Part shown: positions 52,038-61,138 of the stretch, in pieces
Numbering within the stretch: the first letter of the stretch is position 1
Layout: the number at the start of each line of letters is the position of its first letter
NCBI GenBank assembly: GCA_024401295.1
Contig: JAKSLG010000004.1
Location: 84,345 to 148,344 of the forward strand
Direction of reading: 5' to 3'
Length of the DNA stretch: 64,000 bases
Source: Bacteroidales bacterium
Lineage (GTDB): Bacteria; Bacteroidota; Bacteroidia; Bacteroidales; Marinilabiliaceae
Position numbers and translations under genes: made by a program
Notes under the pieces: generated by a model
What the model was told of the DNA's origin: nothing
Database searches by the model: none
The model's input: only the letters and a program-made list of their open reading frames with translations

Positions 52038-52715
52038 CTATTCCATCTCTTGTCTGCTCTTTTCGCGCTCTGCAAGATATTCATCCAGATGCTCAATCTT
52101 CGACTTTGTGATTGCAATTCGGCCAGAACGCACGAACTGCAAAACGCATCCAATGACATTGAGCGCATTGAAAAGAGAAAGAATGTCGCCCGTCATACCC
52201 GTCTTCTCAACTGTTGCATAAGTTGGGTTTACTTCAACGATGCGCGCACCATAAAGACGAACAATGCTGCAGACCTGCGGATTCTCGAGCATCACTGGAG
52301 TGCTCAGTTTGAAAAGGCAAGTCTCGTTGATGAAGATCTGATCGTCTGTGAAATAATTGGCTTTCAACACATCGATCTTTTTCTCCATCTGCTTAGTGAG
52401 CATTTTGGCCATTTCTTCATCACAAAACGCTGTGACTGTGTACTTATGAACGCCCGGTGTGCTGCTGGCACACACGTTGAGCGTTTCAATATTCACCTGT
52501 CGGCGTGTGAAAACGGCTGAAATCTGCGAAAGCAAACCTGCAATGTTCTCAGAATAGATGAGAAACGTATATAACTTATTACCGTTGTCTTGTTCCATGA
52601 TCGGAGTCTCTTTTTTTTCTTCAACAATAGGCTTCTCACTGCGTCTTAATGCCCGTTCACACTTTCCGCATGACGTACATTCTCCACATTGACCGCCAAA
52701 AGTTCTTTGCGTCAT
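52038..52715 (-). CDS. ilvN: Acetolactate synthase small (regulatory) subunit with a Cys4 N-terminal extension
   Basis: 225 aa. From about residue 47 it is a normal small subunit: LYTFLIYSENIAGLLSQISA (ACT domain), FTRRQVNIETLNV, then a second region with GARIVEVNPTYATVEKTG. It binds valine and tunes the large subunit. The first ~40 residues are extra: CGECTSCGKC places cysteines at 10, 13, 16 and 19 (CX2CX2CX2C), followed by a charged linker. The ATG at 52715 overlaps the ilvB stop in the coupled form ATGA, which supports that the extension is translated. An inner ATG at 52598 would give a standard ~186-aa subunit but leave a 113-nt gap. It is the last gene of ilvDBN. Confidence 0.9.
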   Translation of the reverse strand: MTQRTFGGQCGECTSCGKCERALRRSEKPIVEEKKETPIMEQDNGNKLYTFLIYSENIAGLLSQISAVFTRRQVNIETLNVCASSTPGVHKYTVTAFCDEEMAKMLTKQMEKKIDVLKANYFTDDQIFINETCLFKLSTPVMLENPQVCSIVRLYGARIVEVNPTYATVEKTGMTGDILSLFNALNVIGCVLQFVRSGRIAITKSKIEHLDEYLAEREKSRQEME

Positions 52716-54403
52716 TCGAGCAACATTTCATCAACATTGGCACCTGGAGGTGTCATTGGCAACACGTTGTCCTCCTCCTTGATTGCACACTGCAAGAGGA
52801 ACGGACCAGGCGTTGCAAGCATCTCTTTGATGGCTGCGTCCAGATCTGCTCGCTCAACAACAGTCTTGACTGGTATGCGATAGCCTTTGGCAATGAGTTC
52901 ATAATCAGGATTATCCATCGGTGTGAACGAATAGCGGCGATGGAAGAACATCTCCTGCCACTGGCGCACATTACCCAGGAAGTTGTTGTTCAACAGGATG
53001 ATCTTCACAGGTGCTCCCTGCTCCATGATTGTGCCGAGTTCCTGAATCGTCATTTGGAAACCGCCGTCGCCACAGAACACGCAAACAGTTCTGTCTGGCG
53101 CGCCGAATGTTGCTCCAATAGCCGCAGGAAGACCAAAACCCATTGTTCCTATGCCACCCGATGTGACAACCGAACGTGGTTTCGTGAATTTGAAATAGCG
53201 ACAGGCAAAAAGCTGATTCTGACCAACATCGGTAACCATAATTGCCTCATTGTTTGCTGCTTCGCTGACCTTGCGAACAACCTCACCCATGAGAAGCGGA
53301 CCCTTTGTCGGATTGATAGCCTTGTTGATGACTTTGTTATATTCTTTTTCGGCATAAGGCTTGAAACTCGCAATCCAGGCATCGTGCTTTGCTTCTGAAA
53401 CAAGCTCTGTAACGGCTGGTATAGATGCTTTGCAGTCGCCATGTATGGCAAGGTCAATCTTCACATTCTTATTGAATTCCGAAGCATCAATATCGAAGTG
53501 GATGACCTTTGCCTGTTTTGCGTATGTTGCAAGATTGCCTGTCACGCGATCATCAAAACGCATACCAATGGCAATGAGCAAATCACACTGGTTGGTCATG
53601 ACGTTTGGACCAAGATTGCCGTGCATGCCAAGAATTCCCATGTTCAGAGGATGATCTGAAGGCATATCGCTCAATCCCAAGAAAGTCGTGCCAAATGGAA
53701 TCTGAGCCTTTTCGAGCAGTTCTTTCACCTCGTCACTTGCACCGCCAAGTTCAACTCCTTGACCAAGCAATGCAAATGGCTTCACGCTGTCATTTATCAT
53801 CTTTGCAGCCTCTACGACAGCTGCTTTTTTAATCTCAGGATATGGATTATAGCTGCGTATGAAACCCACGCTTGCAGGCTCATATTCAACCATGCCTGTC
53901 TGGGCGTTCTTTGCAAAGTCAAGAACTACCGGACCCGGACGACCGCTCTTTGCAATATAGAAAGCACGGCTTACTGCCCACGCTACATCTTCTGCACGGC
54001 GTATCTGATAGCTCCACTTAGAGATAGGCTGCGTCACACCTACGACGTCAACCTCCTGAAAGGCATCCGTTCCAAGCATGGCCACACCAACCTGACCGCA
54101 AATGACAACCATCGGTGTCGAATCCATCATGGCATCTGCCACACCAGTAACGGTATTTGTTGCGCCAGGACCACTCGTCACGATGGCACAACCTACCTTG
54201 CCGCTTACGCGGGCATAACCTTGAGCCGCATGCACAGCACCCTGTTCATGACGTACCAAAACATGGTTCAAGGTCTTCTTATGATCATAGAGCGCATCGT
54301 ATGTCGGCATTATAGCACCGCCCGGATAACCAAAGAGTGTCTCCACTCCTTCGTGTTCCAAGGCTCGCATCATCGCCTCTGCGCCTGTTATCTTCTCTGC
54401 CAT
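52712..54403 (-). CDS. ilvB: Acetolactate synthase large (catalytic) subunit
   Basis: 563 aa, ThDP-dependent. RHEQGAVHAAQGYARVSG holds the ThDP-activating glutamate (Glu53), followed by ATSGPGATN-type TSGPGATNTVTGVADA; the C-terminal ThDP site shows GDGGFQMTIQELGT and NNNFLGNVRQWQ. It makes acetolactate from two pyruvates, or acetohydroxybutyrate from pyruvate and 2-oxobutyrate. The gene is second in ilvDBN: 90 nt after ilvD and overlapping ilvN by 4 nt (ATGA), as expected for a fixed ratio of the two subunits. Confidence 0.97.
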   Translation of the reverse strand: MAEKITGAEAMMRALEHEGVETLFGYPGGAIMPTYDALYDHKKTLNHVLVRHEQGAVHAAQGYARVSGKVGCAIVTSGPGATNTVTGVADAMMDSTPMVVICGQVGVAMLGTDAFQEVDVVGVTQPISKWSYQIRRAEDVAWAVSRAFYIAKSGRPGPVVLDFAKNAQTGMVEYEPASVGFIRSYNPYPEIKKAAVVEAAKMINDSVKPFALLGQGVELGGASDEVKELLEKAQIPFGTTFLGLSDMPSDHPLNMGILGMHGNLGPNVMTNQCDLLIAIGMRFDDRVTGNLATYAKQAKVIHFDIDASEFNKNVKIDLAIHGDCKASIPAVTELVSEAKHDAWIASFKPYAEKEYNKVINKAINPTKGPLLMGEVVRKVSEAANNEAIMVTDVGQNQLFACRYFKFTKPRSVVTSGGIGTMGFGLPAAIGATFGAPDRTVCVFCGDGGFQMTIQELGTIMEQGAPVKIILLNNNFLGNVRQWQEMFFHRRYSFTPMDNPDYELIAKGYRIPVKTVVERADLDAAIKEMLATPGPFLLQCAIKEEDNVLPMTPPGANVDEMLLE

Positions 54404-54493
54404 TTCGAGTTATAAGTTTTTTATTCTCAAGGAATAAGCCCAAGTCATCGCACAAGACAACAACTCAAAACCTACGACTATATAACTTATTAC

Positions 54494-56326
54494 TTAATCA
54501 ATGATTCTTACTGCGCCCTTGTCTGCTGAACTTACCATTGCTGCGTATGAACGAAGAGCCTTAGACACCTCACGTACACGAATTGGAGCAGTAAATGCCT
54601 TCTTGCCTCGCTTGAGCTCTTCTTCACGGCGTGCTGCAAGTTCCTCATCAGATACCTTTACGCTTATCGAACGCTCTGGAATGTTGATATCAATGATGTC
54701 ACCGTCTTTGATCAGACCGATGTTACCGCCTGCTGCAGCCTCTGGCGATACGTGACCGATTGACAAACCAGAAGTACCACCTGAGAAACGACCATCCGTA
54801 ATGAGGGCACATTCCTTGCCAAGGTGCATACTCTTGATATATGAAGTAGGGTAGAGCATTTCCTGCATACCAGGACCGCCCTTTGGACCTTCATGTGTAA
54901 TCACAACAACGTCGCCACTCTTGATCTTGCCACCGAGAATGCCGTCGCATGCTGCCTCCTGCGAGTCGAACACCTTTGCAGGACCTGTGAAATGCCAGAT
55001 GCTTTCATCCACACCTGCTGTCTTCACTACGCAACCATCAATGGCAAGATTTCCGAAGAGAACTGCCAAGCCGCCGTCCTTAGTGTATGCATGCTCAAGA
55101 TCACGAATACAGCCTTCTGCACGATCCTTGTCAAGCTCCTCATAATATGTGTTCTGAGCACCAAGTTGGATGCAGTATTTCTCTGCTGGCGCACTCTTAT
55201 ATTTCTTTATTGCCTCTGGCGACACTTTTGGACTCTCAATGCTATAGCGATCAATAGCCTCCTTCAATGTGAAGCCGTCTACTCGCTTCAGCTTTGTGTC
55301 AACAAGCTGACCCTTGGCCAACTGGTGCATGATTGCAATGATACCACCAGCACGGTTAACATCCTGGATATGATACTTCTGAGTGTTTGGAGCAACCTTA
55401 CACAAGCATGGAACTTTGCGTGAAAGCATATCGATATCTGCCATCTTGAAGTCAACTCCAGCCTCATTTGCTACTGCCAAGAGGTGAAGAACTGTGTTTG
55501 TTGAACCACCCATGGCAATATCAAGTGTCATTGCATTGAGGAACGCCTGACGTGTTGCAATCGATTTTGGCAATACGCTCTCGTCGCCATCACGATAATA
55601 CTTGTATGTGTTGTCAACGATCAACTTTGCTGCATCGCAGAAAAGACGATGACGATTCTCGTGTGTTGCCACGATTGTTCCGTTGCCTGGCAATGAAAGA
55701 CCCATGGCTTCTGTCAAGCAATTCATTGAATTTGCTGTAAACATACCTGAGCAGCTGCCACATGTCGGACATGCATGCTTTTCAACTTCAGCAACTTCTT
55801 CGTCAGAAAGTGTCTTGTCGGCTGATTTAATCATTGCATCGATGAGGTCAAGACGTGCCTGACCAAGAACACCAGCCTCCATCGGACCACCCGAAACAAA
55901 CACCGTTGGGATGTTCAGACGCATTGCTGCAATCAACATACCTGGAGTAATCTTGTCACAGTTCGAGATACATACCATGGCATCTGCCTTGTGAGCATTA
56001 ACCATATATTCTACGCTGTCTGCAATCACATCGCGCGAAGGCAATGAATAGAGCATGCCGTCGTGACCCATTGCAATACCATCGTCTATAGCAATCGTGT
56101 TGAACTCAGCTGCAAAGCATCCTCTCTTCTCAATTTCAGATTTCACCACCTGACCAATCTCGTGAAGGTGTGTATGTCCTGGAACGAACTGGGTAAATGA
56201 ATTGACAATGGCAATAACCGGCTTGCCCATCATCTCTTTCTTCATGCCATTTGCCATCCACAAGGCTCTGGCACCTGCCATACGGCGACCTTCAACGGTC
56301 ACTGCGCTACGCAACTTGTTCTTCAT
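54494..56326 (-). CDS. ilvD: Dihydroxy-acid dehydratase
   Basis: 610 aa, very close to E. coli IlvD along its whole length. Fe-S ligand cysteines lie in [11 protein letters not shown] (Cys123) and [13 protein letters not shown] (Cys186, 189, 192); other signatures are [37 protein letters not shown] and [20 protein letters not shown] (given in parts). It dehydrates dihydroxy acids to 2-oxoisovalerate and 2-oxo-3-methylvalerate; the resemblance to the E. coli type suggests an oxygen-sensitive [4Fe-4S] cluster. It is the first structural gene after the leader-peptide attenuator at 56357-56491. Confidence 0.97.
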   Translation of the reverse strand: MKNKLRSAVTVEGRRMAGARALWMANGMKKEMMGKPVIAIVNSFTQFVPGHTHLHEIGQVVKSEIEKRGCFAAEFNTIAIDDGIAMGHDGMLYSLPSRDVIADSVEYMVNAHKADAMVCISNCDKITPGMLIAAMRLNIPTVFVSGGPMEAGVLGQARLDLIDAMIKSADKTLSDEEVAEVEKHACPTCGSCSGMFTANSMNCLTEAMGLSLPGNGTIVATHENRHRLFCDAAKLIVDNTYKYYRDGDESVLPKSIATRQAFLNAMTLDIAMGGSTNTVLHLLAVANEAGVDFKMADIDMLSRKVPCLCKVAPNTQKYHIQDVNRAGGIIAIMHQLAKGQLVDTKLKRVDGFTLKEAIDRYSIESPKVSPEAIKKYKSAPAEKYCIQLGAQNTYYEELDKDRAEGCIRDLEHAYTKDGGLAVLFGNLAIDGCVVKTAGVDESIWHFTGPAKVFDSQEAACDGILGGKIKSGDVVVITHEGPKGGPGMQEMLYPTSYIKSMHLGKECALITDGRFSGGTSGLSIGHVSPEAAAGGNIGLIKDGDIIDINIPERSISVKVSDEELAARREEELKRGKKAFTAPIRVREVSKALRSYAAMVSSADKGAVRIID

Positions 56327-56356
56327 AATATCTTTTTTTTTATTCCTTTTTCAAGT

Positions 56357-56391
56357 AAAAAGCCCTTTCCACTGTTGAGTGAGAAGGGCTT
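56357..56391 (-). terminator. ilv attenuator (terminator 3:4 hairpin)
   Basis: On the minus strand 56391-56379 pairs with 56372-56360: 12 of 13 positions pair, the outer eight perfectly (AAGCCCTT/AAGGGCTT), with a 6-nt loop and a T-run (five T). It lies between the leader ORF and ilvD, 30 nt before the ilvD ATG, so it stops transcription before the structural genes unless prevented. Confidence 0.85.
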
Positions 56392-56424
56392 GCGTTATTT
56401 TTATGAACATACCGATTCTCACTC
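56377..56424 (-). promoter_or_regulatory. ilv antiterminator pairing (regions 2 and 3)
   Basis: On the minus strand GAGTGAGAA (56424-56416), starting just after the leader stop codon, is the exact complement of TTCTCACTC (56385-56377), which covers the inner left arm and loop of the terminator. The two structures exclude each other. A ribosome at the leader stop codon would cover the upstream copy and allow termination; a ribosome stalled at the Val/Leu codons would leave it free to form the antiterminator. Confidence 0.7.
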
Positions 56425-56425
56425 C

Positions 56426-56491
56426 TTATGGCATCACCACGAGAAGCACCACCACGACGTGAAGGACCAATATGTTAAGCATTTCTTTCAT
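56426..56491 (-). CDS. ilv leader peptide (IlvL-like attenuation peptide)
   Basis: A 21-codon ORF, ATG 56491 to TAA 56426, that starts about 10 nt after the predicted RNA start. It encodes seven Val, five Leu and one Ile among 21 residues; the core reads LVLHVVVVLLVV with a final MP. Charged residues occur only at the start (MKEM), with one further His. This is the composition of an IlvL/IlvBL-type leader, whose translation measures charged Val/Leu/Ile tRNA. It is followed by the antiterminator and terminator described at 56357-56424, and then ilvD. Its function as a peptide is not expected; it is a sensor by translation. Confidence 0.82.
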   Translation of the reverse strand: MKEMLNILVLHVVVVLLVVMP

Positions 56492-56508
56492 TTTCACGAA
56501 AATCAGCG

Positions 56509-56539
56509 CAAATATAGGTCAGATTTTTCAGAATACAAA
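56509..56539 (-). promoter_or_regulatory. ilvL-ilvDBN promoter, full consensus
   Basis: TTTG (56539-56536), a 19-nt spacer and TATATTTG (56516-56509) on the minus strand. RNA start near 56502, which leaves about 10 nt before the leader ATG. The position sets the leader RNA at about 145 nt to the end of the terminator. Confidence 0.75.
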
Positions 56540-56615
56540 GCCAACACCTTAATAATTACACAATCCTGCGGGAAATTTAACTGAAATAATACCTGTTTCA
56601 CCTCTCTAACATGTA

Positions 56616-58442
56616 TCAGAACTGGAAATAGATGAATTTCTGCAAATCTGCCGTAACAAACTGATAAACTACGAATACTACCAACACAATTGTTATCGCC
56701 ATAACTGGCAATGGCATTGACGAAAATGCTATGCGATATCGGCGCTTCAGTCTGTCTGGAAGCCAATGTATTATCATTCCCATAATTATCAAACCAAAGA
56801 TATTTGCATAGTGACTCGCCATCTCCGGCACAAGATCCAAATTCCAATGTCCACCTATCTGACTTACCATATCTGTTGCCGTATTCCACGCCGTTTCATT
56901 GGCTTCGGCTGGATCAAGATTCGATCCCGAACGAAAAAAAAGACGCGTGAATGTGATGAACACGAATGTCTGAGCTATTGCCCATGCTCTGTTAAGCATC
57001 TCAGGCAATGTTATGACGGCTTGCACAAAAGCACCGAACGTCGTTAGCATCATCCATATAGCTGCAATGTTGAAGAATGGCCAGTTCGTCAGATATGCAA
57101 CATAACAGCATACTGCCACTATGACAAAACTTACAACAAATCTCATCCATCGACCCAGCGATTTCCACATCTTATAGATTATCATTCCGATGCCGTTCAA
57201 ACCGCCCCATATCATGAAATTCCAACTTGCGCCATGCCACAAACCGCCAAGAAGCATGGTGTTCATTGAATTTATATTCGTTGTTATCAGCTTTCGCTTC
57301 GATGGATACAACACAGCACATATCGACACTATGGTTCCCATAGTCATCACTATCACGGCTACCCATATGCTCCCCGACAAAACTGTCCCAATTATTGCAA
57401 TCGATATGATGACCATAAACGTACCGAATGTCGCATTTCGATTGCCTCCCATCGGTATGTACAGATAATCTTGCAACCATCGCGACAATGACATGTGCCA
57501 TCTCTTCCAGAATCCTCCGGCATTTGTTGCCTTATATGGCGAATTGAAATTCTGTGGCAGATAAAATCCCATCATGAGCGCAACGCCTGTTGCTATGTCC
57601 GTGTATCCCGAAAAATCAGCATACACCTGCAGTGAATAGCCAAACAATGCTGTCAGATTTTCAAAACCGCTGTAGAGTGTCGGGTTTTCAAAAACTCGAT
57701 CTATAAAGTTTACGGCTATGTAATCCGACAATATTATCTTCTTTGCCAATCCGTTGATTATCCAGAATACTGCAATGCCAAACCAACGACGCGACAAAGA
57801 GTACGGACGATATAGCTGAGCAACAAATTCATTCGCTCTGACTATAGGACCGGCAACGAGCTGCGGAAAAAATGAAACATAAAATCCATAATCCAAAATA
57901 TTGCGTACCGGCTCTATGCGACGACGGAATATGTCCATCAGGTAACTTATGCACTGAAACGTATAGAACGATATTCCGACTGGCAACATTATCACGTCAA
58001 CGCTGAACATGTTTGTGCCAGAAATAGAATTTCCTATAATAGCAAAATAATCAATAACTTCCAGTGATGTGCCAAACATGTTGTTGATCATATCCACGAT
58101 GAAATATGCATACTTGAAATAGCACAAAACACATAGATTGACGATTATGCCAAAGGAGAGAGCCGTCTTCTGCGCAACACTCCTATCCCTGAATGCATAT
58201 ATTGCTTTTCCTGATATGAACGAAAGTATTGTAGCCGATATGAGTATAAGCGTGAATATGCCACTCGTCTTGTAATAGAAAAACAGACTTGAAGCAAACA
58301 AAAAAGCATTGCGAAGAGCAATCTTGTTTTTCAAGAGCGAAAGTATGCATATCACAAATGCAAAAAACGCCCAGAAATAAAACTGAGTAAAGATAAGAGG
58401 ATGACTTTCATCAAACTTCAATATGTCTAACAATTCGCTCAT
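56616..58442 (-). CDS. MBOAT-family O-acyltransferase (AlgI/DltB/PatA-like)
   Basis: 608 aa with about ten membrane segments. FPQLVAGPIVR, FWKRWHMSLSRWLQDYLY (His316) and LLGGLWHGASWNFMIWG (catalytic-type His403) form the MBOAT signature. The protein moves acyl, usually acetyl, groups across the inner membrane to an extracytoplasmic partner that modifies a polysaccharide or peptidoglycan. Two SGNH-fold genes upstream, each overlapping by 4 nt, are the natural partners (as in AlgI/AlgJ or PatA/PatB systems). It is the last gene of an operon that starts with rsmA; no terminator is visible behind it before the ilv promoter. The acceptor glycan is unknown. Confidence 0.92.
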   Translation of the reverse strand: MSELLDILKFDESHPLIFTQFYFWAFFAFVICILSLLKNKIALRNAFLFASSLFFYYKTSGIFTLILISATILSFISGKAIYAFRDRSVAQKTALSFGIIVNLCVLCYFKYAYFIVDMINNMFGTSLEVIDYFAIIGNSISGTNMFSVDVIMLPVGISFYTFQCISYLMDIFRRRIEPVRNILDYGFYVSFFPQLVAGPIVRANEFVAQLYRPYSLSRRWFGIAVFWIINGLAKKIILSDYIAVNFIDRVFENPTLYSGFENLTALFGYSLQVYADFSGYTDIATGVALMMGFYLPQNFNSPYKATNAGGFWKRWHMSLSRWLQDYLYIPMGGNRNATFGTFMVIISIAIIGTVLSGSIWVAVIVMTMGTIVSICAVLYPSKRKLITTNINSMNTMLLGGLWHGASWNFMIWGGLNGIGMIIYKMWKSLGRWMRFVVSFVIVAVCCYVAYLTNWPFFNIAAIWMMLTTFGAFVQAVITLPEMLNRAWAIAQTFVFITFTRLFFRSGSNLDPAEANETAWNTATDMVSQIGGHWNLDLVPEMASHYANIFGLIIMGMIIHWLPDRLKRRYRIAFSSMPLPVMAITIVLVVFVVYQFVTADLQKFIYFQF

Positions 58443-59728
58443 TTGTCAAAATAATATTGCATGAATGCGTCATAAAACATCTGACCGACAAGCGCATATC
58501 CGCTACTCGTAAAGTGTATTTTGTCGCGCTGTGCCAAACGTTCGTCTTGCCATTTCTGCATAGAACCTAAACCACCCATTATCTCAAACAAATCCCATAC
58601 TGGCGATTGCCATTTTCGACCGAGTTCATAAAATGCCTCGCGTGCTATAAGTCCATTCTTGTTTACGTAATAACGACGTCGTTGTCTGCGAAACGAGTCA
58701 TTATTTGTTATAAAAATAAATGCACAGTCTGGAGATACATTCCTTATATGTGTCAATAGCGTATCATAATGCGCAACAAACAACGAATCTGAAAAATTAT
58801 CAGCAACCGCATCATTTATTCCTATTGCCAGAACCACAAGATCTGGTTTAACAAGAGCTAAATCATGCTCGAAATTCACACATCCAAGATACGACGGCAC
58901 CGAAGCTCCGTTTACACCTATGCTCGAATATACTATTCCAGGTTCTTCATTGTCCGCATATATTCCACGTACGATAAACGTATCTGGATTCTGACTCTGT
59001 AAACTGTCAAATTTAACTTTGAACGAGATATGACTTATGTTTTCATTTGTCGTAAATAGGAAACCTGTCGGCTCTGCTTCTCCTTTCAAAACAATGCTGT
59101 CTGATACAATCATCATTGGTTCTGCTGTTCCACGCGCTGATTCACAGATCAAATGAACCTTGTTTGTTGTCCATCTTATTATCGAATCCGTGTTCAAATC
59201 TATCGAAAACTGAGCTGACGCATCTGTTGTGTGAACAAGAATTCCCGACACTCCTTGTGCAATTGAGAATTCCCTTTTTGCATTACGCTCACCTTTCCAT
59301 TCTCCCGAATAACTTACACGATAGTTGAAAGGATTGTTAGTCTTTGCTACTTTATAAGGGAATATAAAACCTCGTGGTGGTGTCAATTCTCCATTCAATG
59401 AATCTATATTCTGACGAATAACATGAGTATACATATCCGCCTGTACATGCGATCCTCCTATATGAACAATATTGACTCTTCCTTTCTGGAATAAAACAAC
59501 GGAATCTAATTTCTCGATGAATTTCATCATCTGCAGTGACGTACCAAATGGTTCGCGCATGATGTTCGAGTCGGGTAGGGCACACTCCGGCAATGTCACA
59601 CCCATTTTTCTGAAAGGCTCGTATGCCTGCGAAAGACCAAGTGTGTCTATCACAAAATCATCGTCCGTCTGTGCTATGACATTTATCGAACATAAGACAA
59701 ATAATATGGATATAAGAAATCTTTTCAC
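58439..59728 (-). CDS. SGNH/GDSL-type protein, predicted O-acetyl transfer partner of the MBOAT protein (first)
   Basis: 429 aa with a signal peptide (to about residue 20). Block I is VHIGGSHVQADM with the nucleophile at Ser93 (GGSH in place of GDS), block III VLAIGINDAVADN (G-x-N), and block V DKIHFTSSGY with Asp402 and His405. All SGNH catalytic positions are present, so it could take acetyl from the MBOAT protein and transfer it to a glycan, or remove it. Its stop overlaps the MBOAT start by 4 nt. Together with the second SGNH gene upstream it forms an envelope O-acetylation cassette. Confidence 0.85.
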   Translation of the reverse strand: MKRFLISILFVLCSINVIAQTDDDFVIDTLGLSQAYEPFRKMGVTLPECALPDSNIMREPFGTSLQMMKFIEKLDSVVLFQKGRVNIVHIGGSHVQADMYTHVIRQNIDSLNGELTPPRGFIFPYKVAKTNNPFNYRVSYSGEWKGERNAKREFSIAQGVSGILVHTTDASAQFSIDLNTDSIIRWTTNKVHLICESARGTAEPMMIVSDSIVLKGEAEPTGFLFTTNENISHISFKVKFDSLQSQNPDTFIVRGIYADNEEPGIVYSSIGVNGASVPSYLGCVNFEHDLALVKPDLVVLAIGINDAVADNFSDSLFVAHYDTLLTHIRNVSPDCAFIFITNNDSFRRQRRRYYVNKNGLIAREAFYELGRKWQSPVWDLFEIMGGLGSMQKWQDERLAQRDKIHFTSSGYALVGQMFYDAFMQYYFDK

Positions 59729-61134
59729 TCTTCACCTCCTATATATTGCCAGTAGTTATAATAAACCATGATAGTCTCACACAATATTTCTGATATTCGA
59801 TTCGCACCTTTTCGCGTGAAATGAACATAATCTGGTGCTGCCCATGCCGGTTTATGATCAACCCAAACAGGCATCGAATCTTTACCGCCCATCACTAAAA
59901 ACATATTCCAAAAAGCTGCTCCAGACTGCGTCGTTGTTTCGCACATCTTTTCTGTCAAATATGGAAGAAGAGGATGTGTATGAAGCTCACCATCTGTCTT
60001 TACTGCCATATCTGCCGGACCAATTACTATGATTTTTGATTTTGGCAACATTCGTGACATATAGCCAACTTGCTGACCAAAATATCTACACCATCTTTCA
60101 ACTGCCGCACTGTCTTTCATCGCTGGTAATGCATTTCCACCAAATTCCATAATTACCAACTGTGTATTCATTTGACTAAGCATATATTGCATAGCCTCTC
60201 TATCTATTCGACTGAAGAAAGTTCCATCCGATCCTCGCAATGGTATATTGCTAACCGATACACCTGTCTCCGAAGATAAATTTATACCATATATATTTCC
60301 TCTACCACAAAAACTTATCTCAATATTGTCTGTTCGTTTTGGTTCACTCATCTCAATCATTTGGATTCCATTTGCTTTTGTAAATTTTCCAACTTGATTT
60401 TTCATGCCTACATGTAAAAAGGAATCCACTTCACCAGCATAAATGACTGCTCTCGTCAACGATTTTCCTGCTCTGCTTTTTATATTTACACGTAAAGTGT
60501 CCTTTCTATCAAGCTTAGCAACCTGAGCCATTGCGCCATATTTACTATCTGTCGAACGCTTACCCATCATTCCTCCAGCATAATACATTCTTATACTGTC
60601 AGATAACTGCTGCTGATATGACGATGTTGGTATCGGTTGATATAAAGGTATAAGTCCTGGTCCATTTCCACCAAATTTTTTTTGGAACATCTGACGCAAA
60701 TCACCCGTTATTCTATCACCTTCTATCTGCGAATCACCATAATGCATTATATGGACACTATTATTCGCTGCATTTTTTAAAGATTTAAATAGCGAAAATA
60801 AATATGTACTATCATTTTCAGGAAAATATAATCTCGAAGGACTCTGATTGAAAAAATGACTATAAAAGCATAATGAATCTTCCTTTTCTACCTCATCTTT
60901 TATATCAATCTTTGATAAAACAGAATCTATGTTCAGAGTCTTTTCTGAGATACTCAACATCTCTTCCGCAGATATTATTGTATCTTTTTTATCTCCATGT
61001 AATATTTCCTCAATCGAAGGGAAATGCAGAGACATATTTCCTATTTTAATATGCGGTTGCGGAAATAACAAACTGATTATTCCTAACATAACCAGCACAG
61101 AAAAAATAAATATTATAGACTTCCACAAACGCAT
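59725..61134 (-). CDS. SGNH/GDSL-type membrane-anchored protein, partner of the MBOAT protein (second)
   Basis: 469 aa with an N-terminal membrane anchor (about residues 5-24) and a linker with a coiled-coil-like stretch. MHYGDSQIEGDR carries the classical GDS (Ser135); EFGGNALPAM is the block-III Gly-x-Asn; PDYVHFTRKGANR has Asp435 and His438. It resembles AlgJ/PatB-like proteins that stay in the membrane beside the MBOAT protein. It starts 4 nt after the rsmA stop and overlaps the other SGNH gene by 4 nt. Two SGNH genes in series suggest one transfers and the other edits, but this is inference. Confidence 0.85.
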   Translation of the reverse strand: MRLWKSIIFIFSVLVMLGIISLLFPQPHIKIGNMSLHFPSIEEILHGDKKDTIISAEEMLSISEKTLNIDSVLSKIDIKDEVEKEDSLCFYSHFFNQSPSRLYFPENDSTYLFSLFKSLKNAANNSVHIMHYGDSQIEGDRITGDLRQMFQKKFGGNGPGLIPLYQPIPTSSYQQQLSDSIRMYYAGGMMGKRSTDSKYGAMAQVAKLDRKDTLRVNIKSRAGKSLTRAVIYAGEVDSFLHVGMKNQVGKFTKANGIQMIEMSEPKRTDNIEISFCGRGNIYGINLSSETGVSVSNIPLRGSDGTFFSRIDREAMQYMLSQMNTQLVIMEFGGNALPAMKDSAAVERWCRYFGQQVGYMSRMLPKSKIIVIGPADMAVKTDGELHTHPLLPYLTEKMCETTTQSGAAFWNMFLVMGGKDSMPVWVDHKPAWAAPDYVHFTRKGANRISEILCETIMVYYNYWQYIGGEE

Positions 61135-61138
61135 TTTC

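Noticed and set aside
52649-53398. 249-aa open frame on the plus strand
   Set aside because: Antisense of ilvB/ilvN; no start context and no domain.
54404-54493. Possible regulatory element between ilvD and ilvB
   Set aside because: 90 nt without a clear -7/-33 pair, hairpin with T-run or leader ORF; taken as a plain intra-operon spacer.
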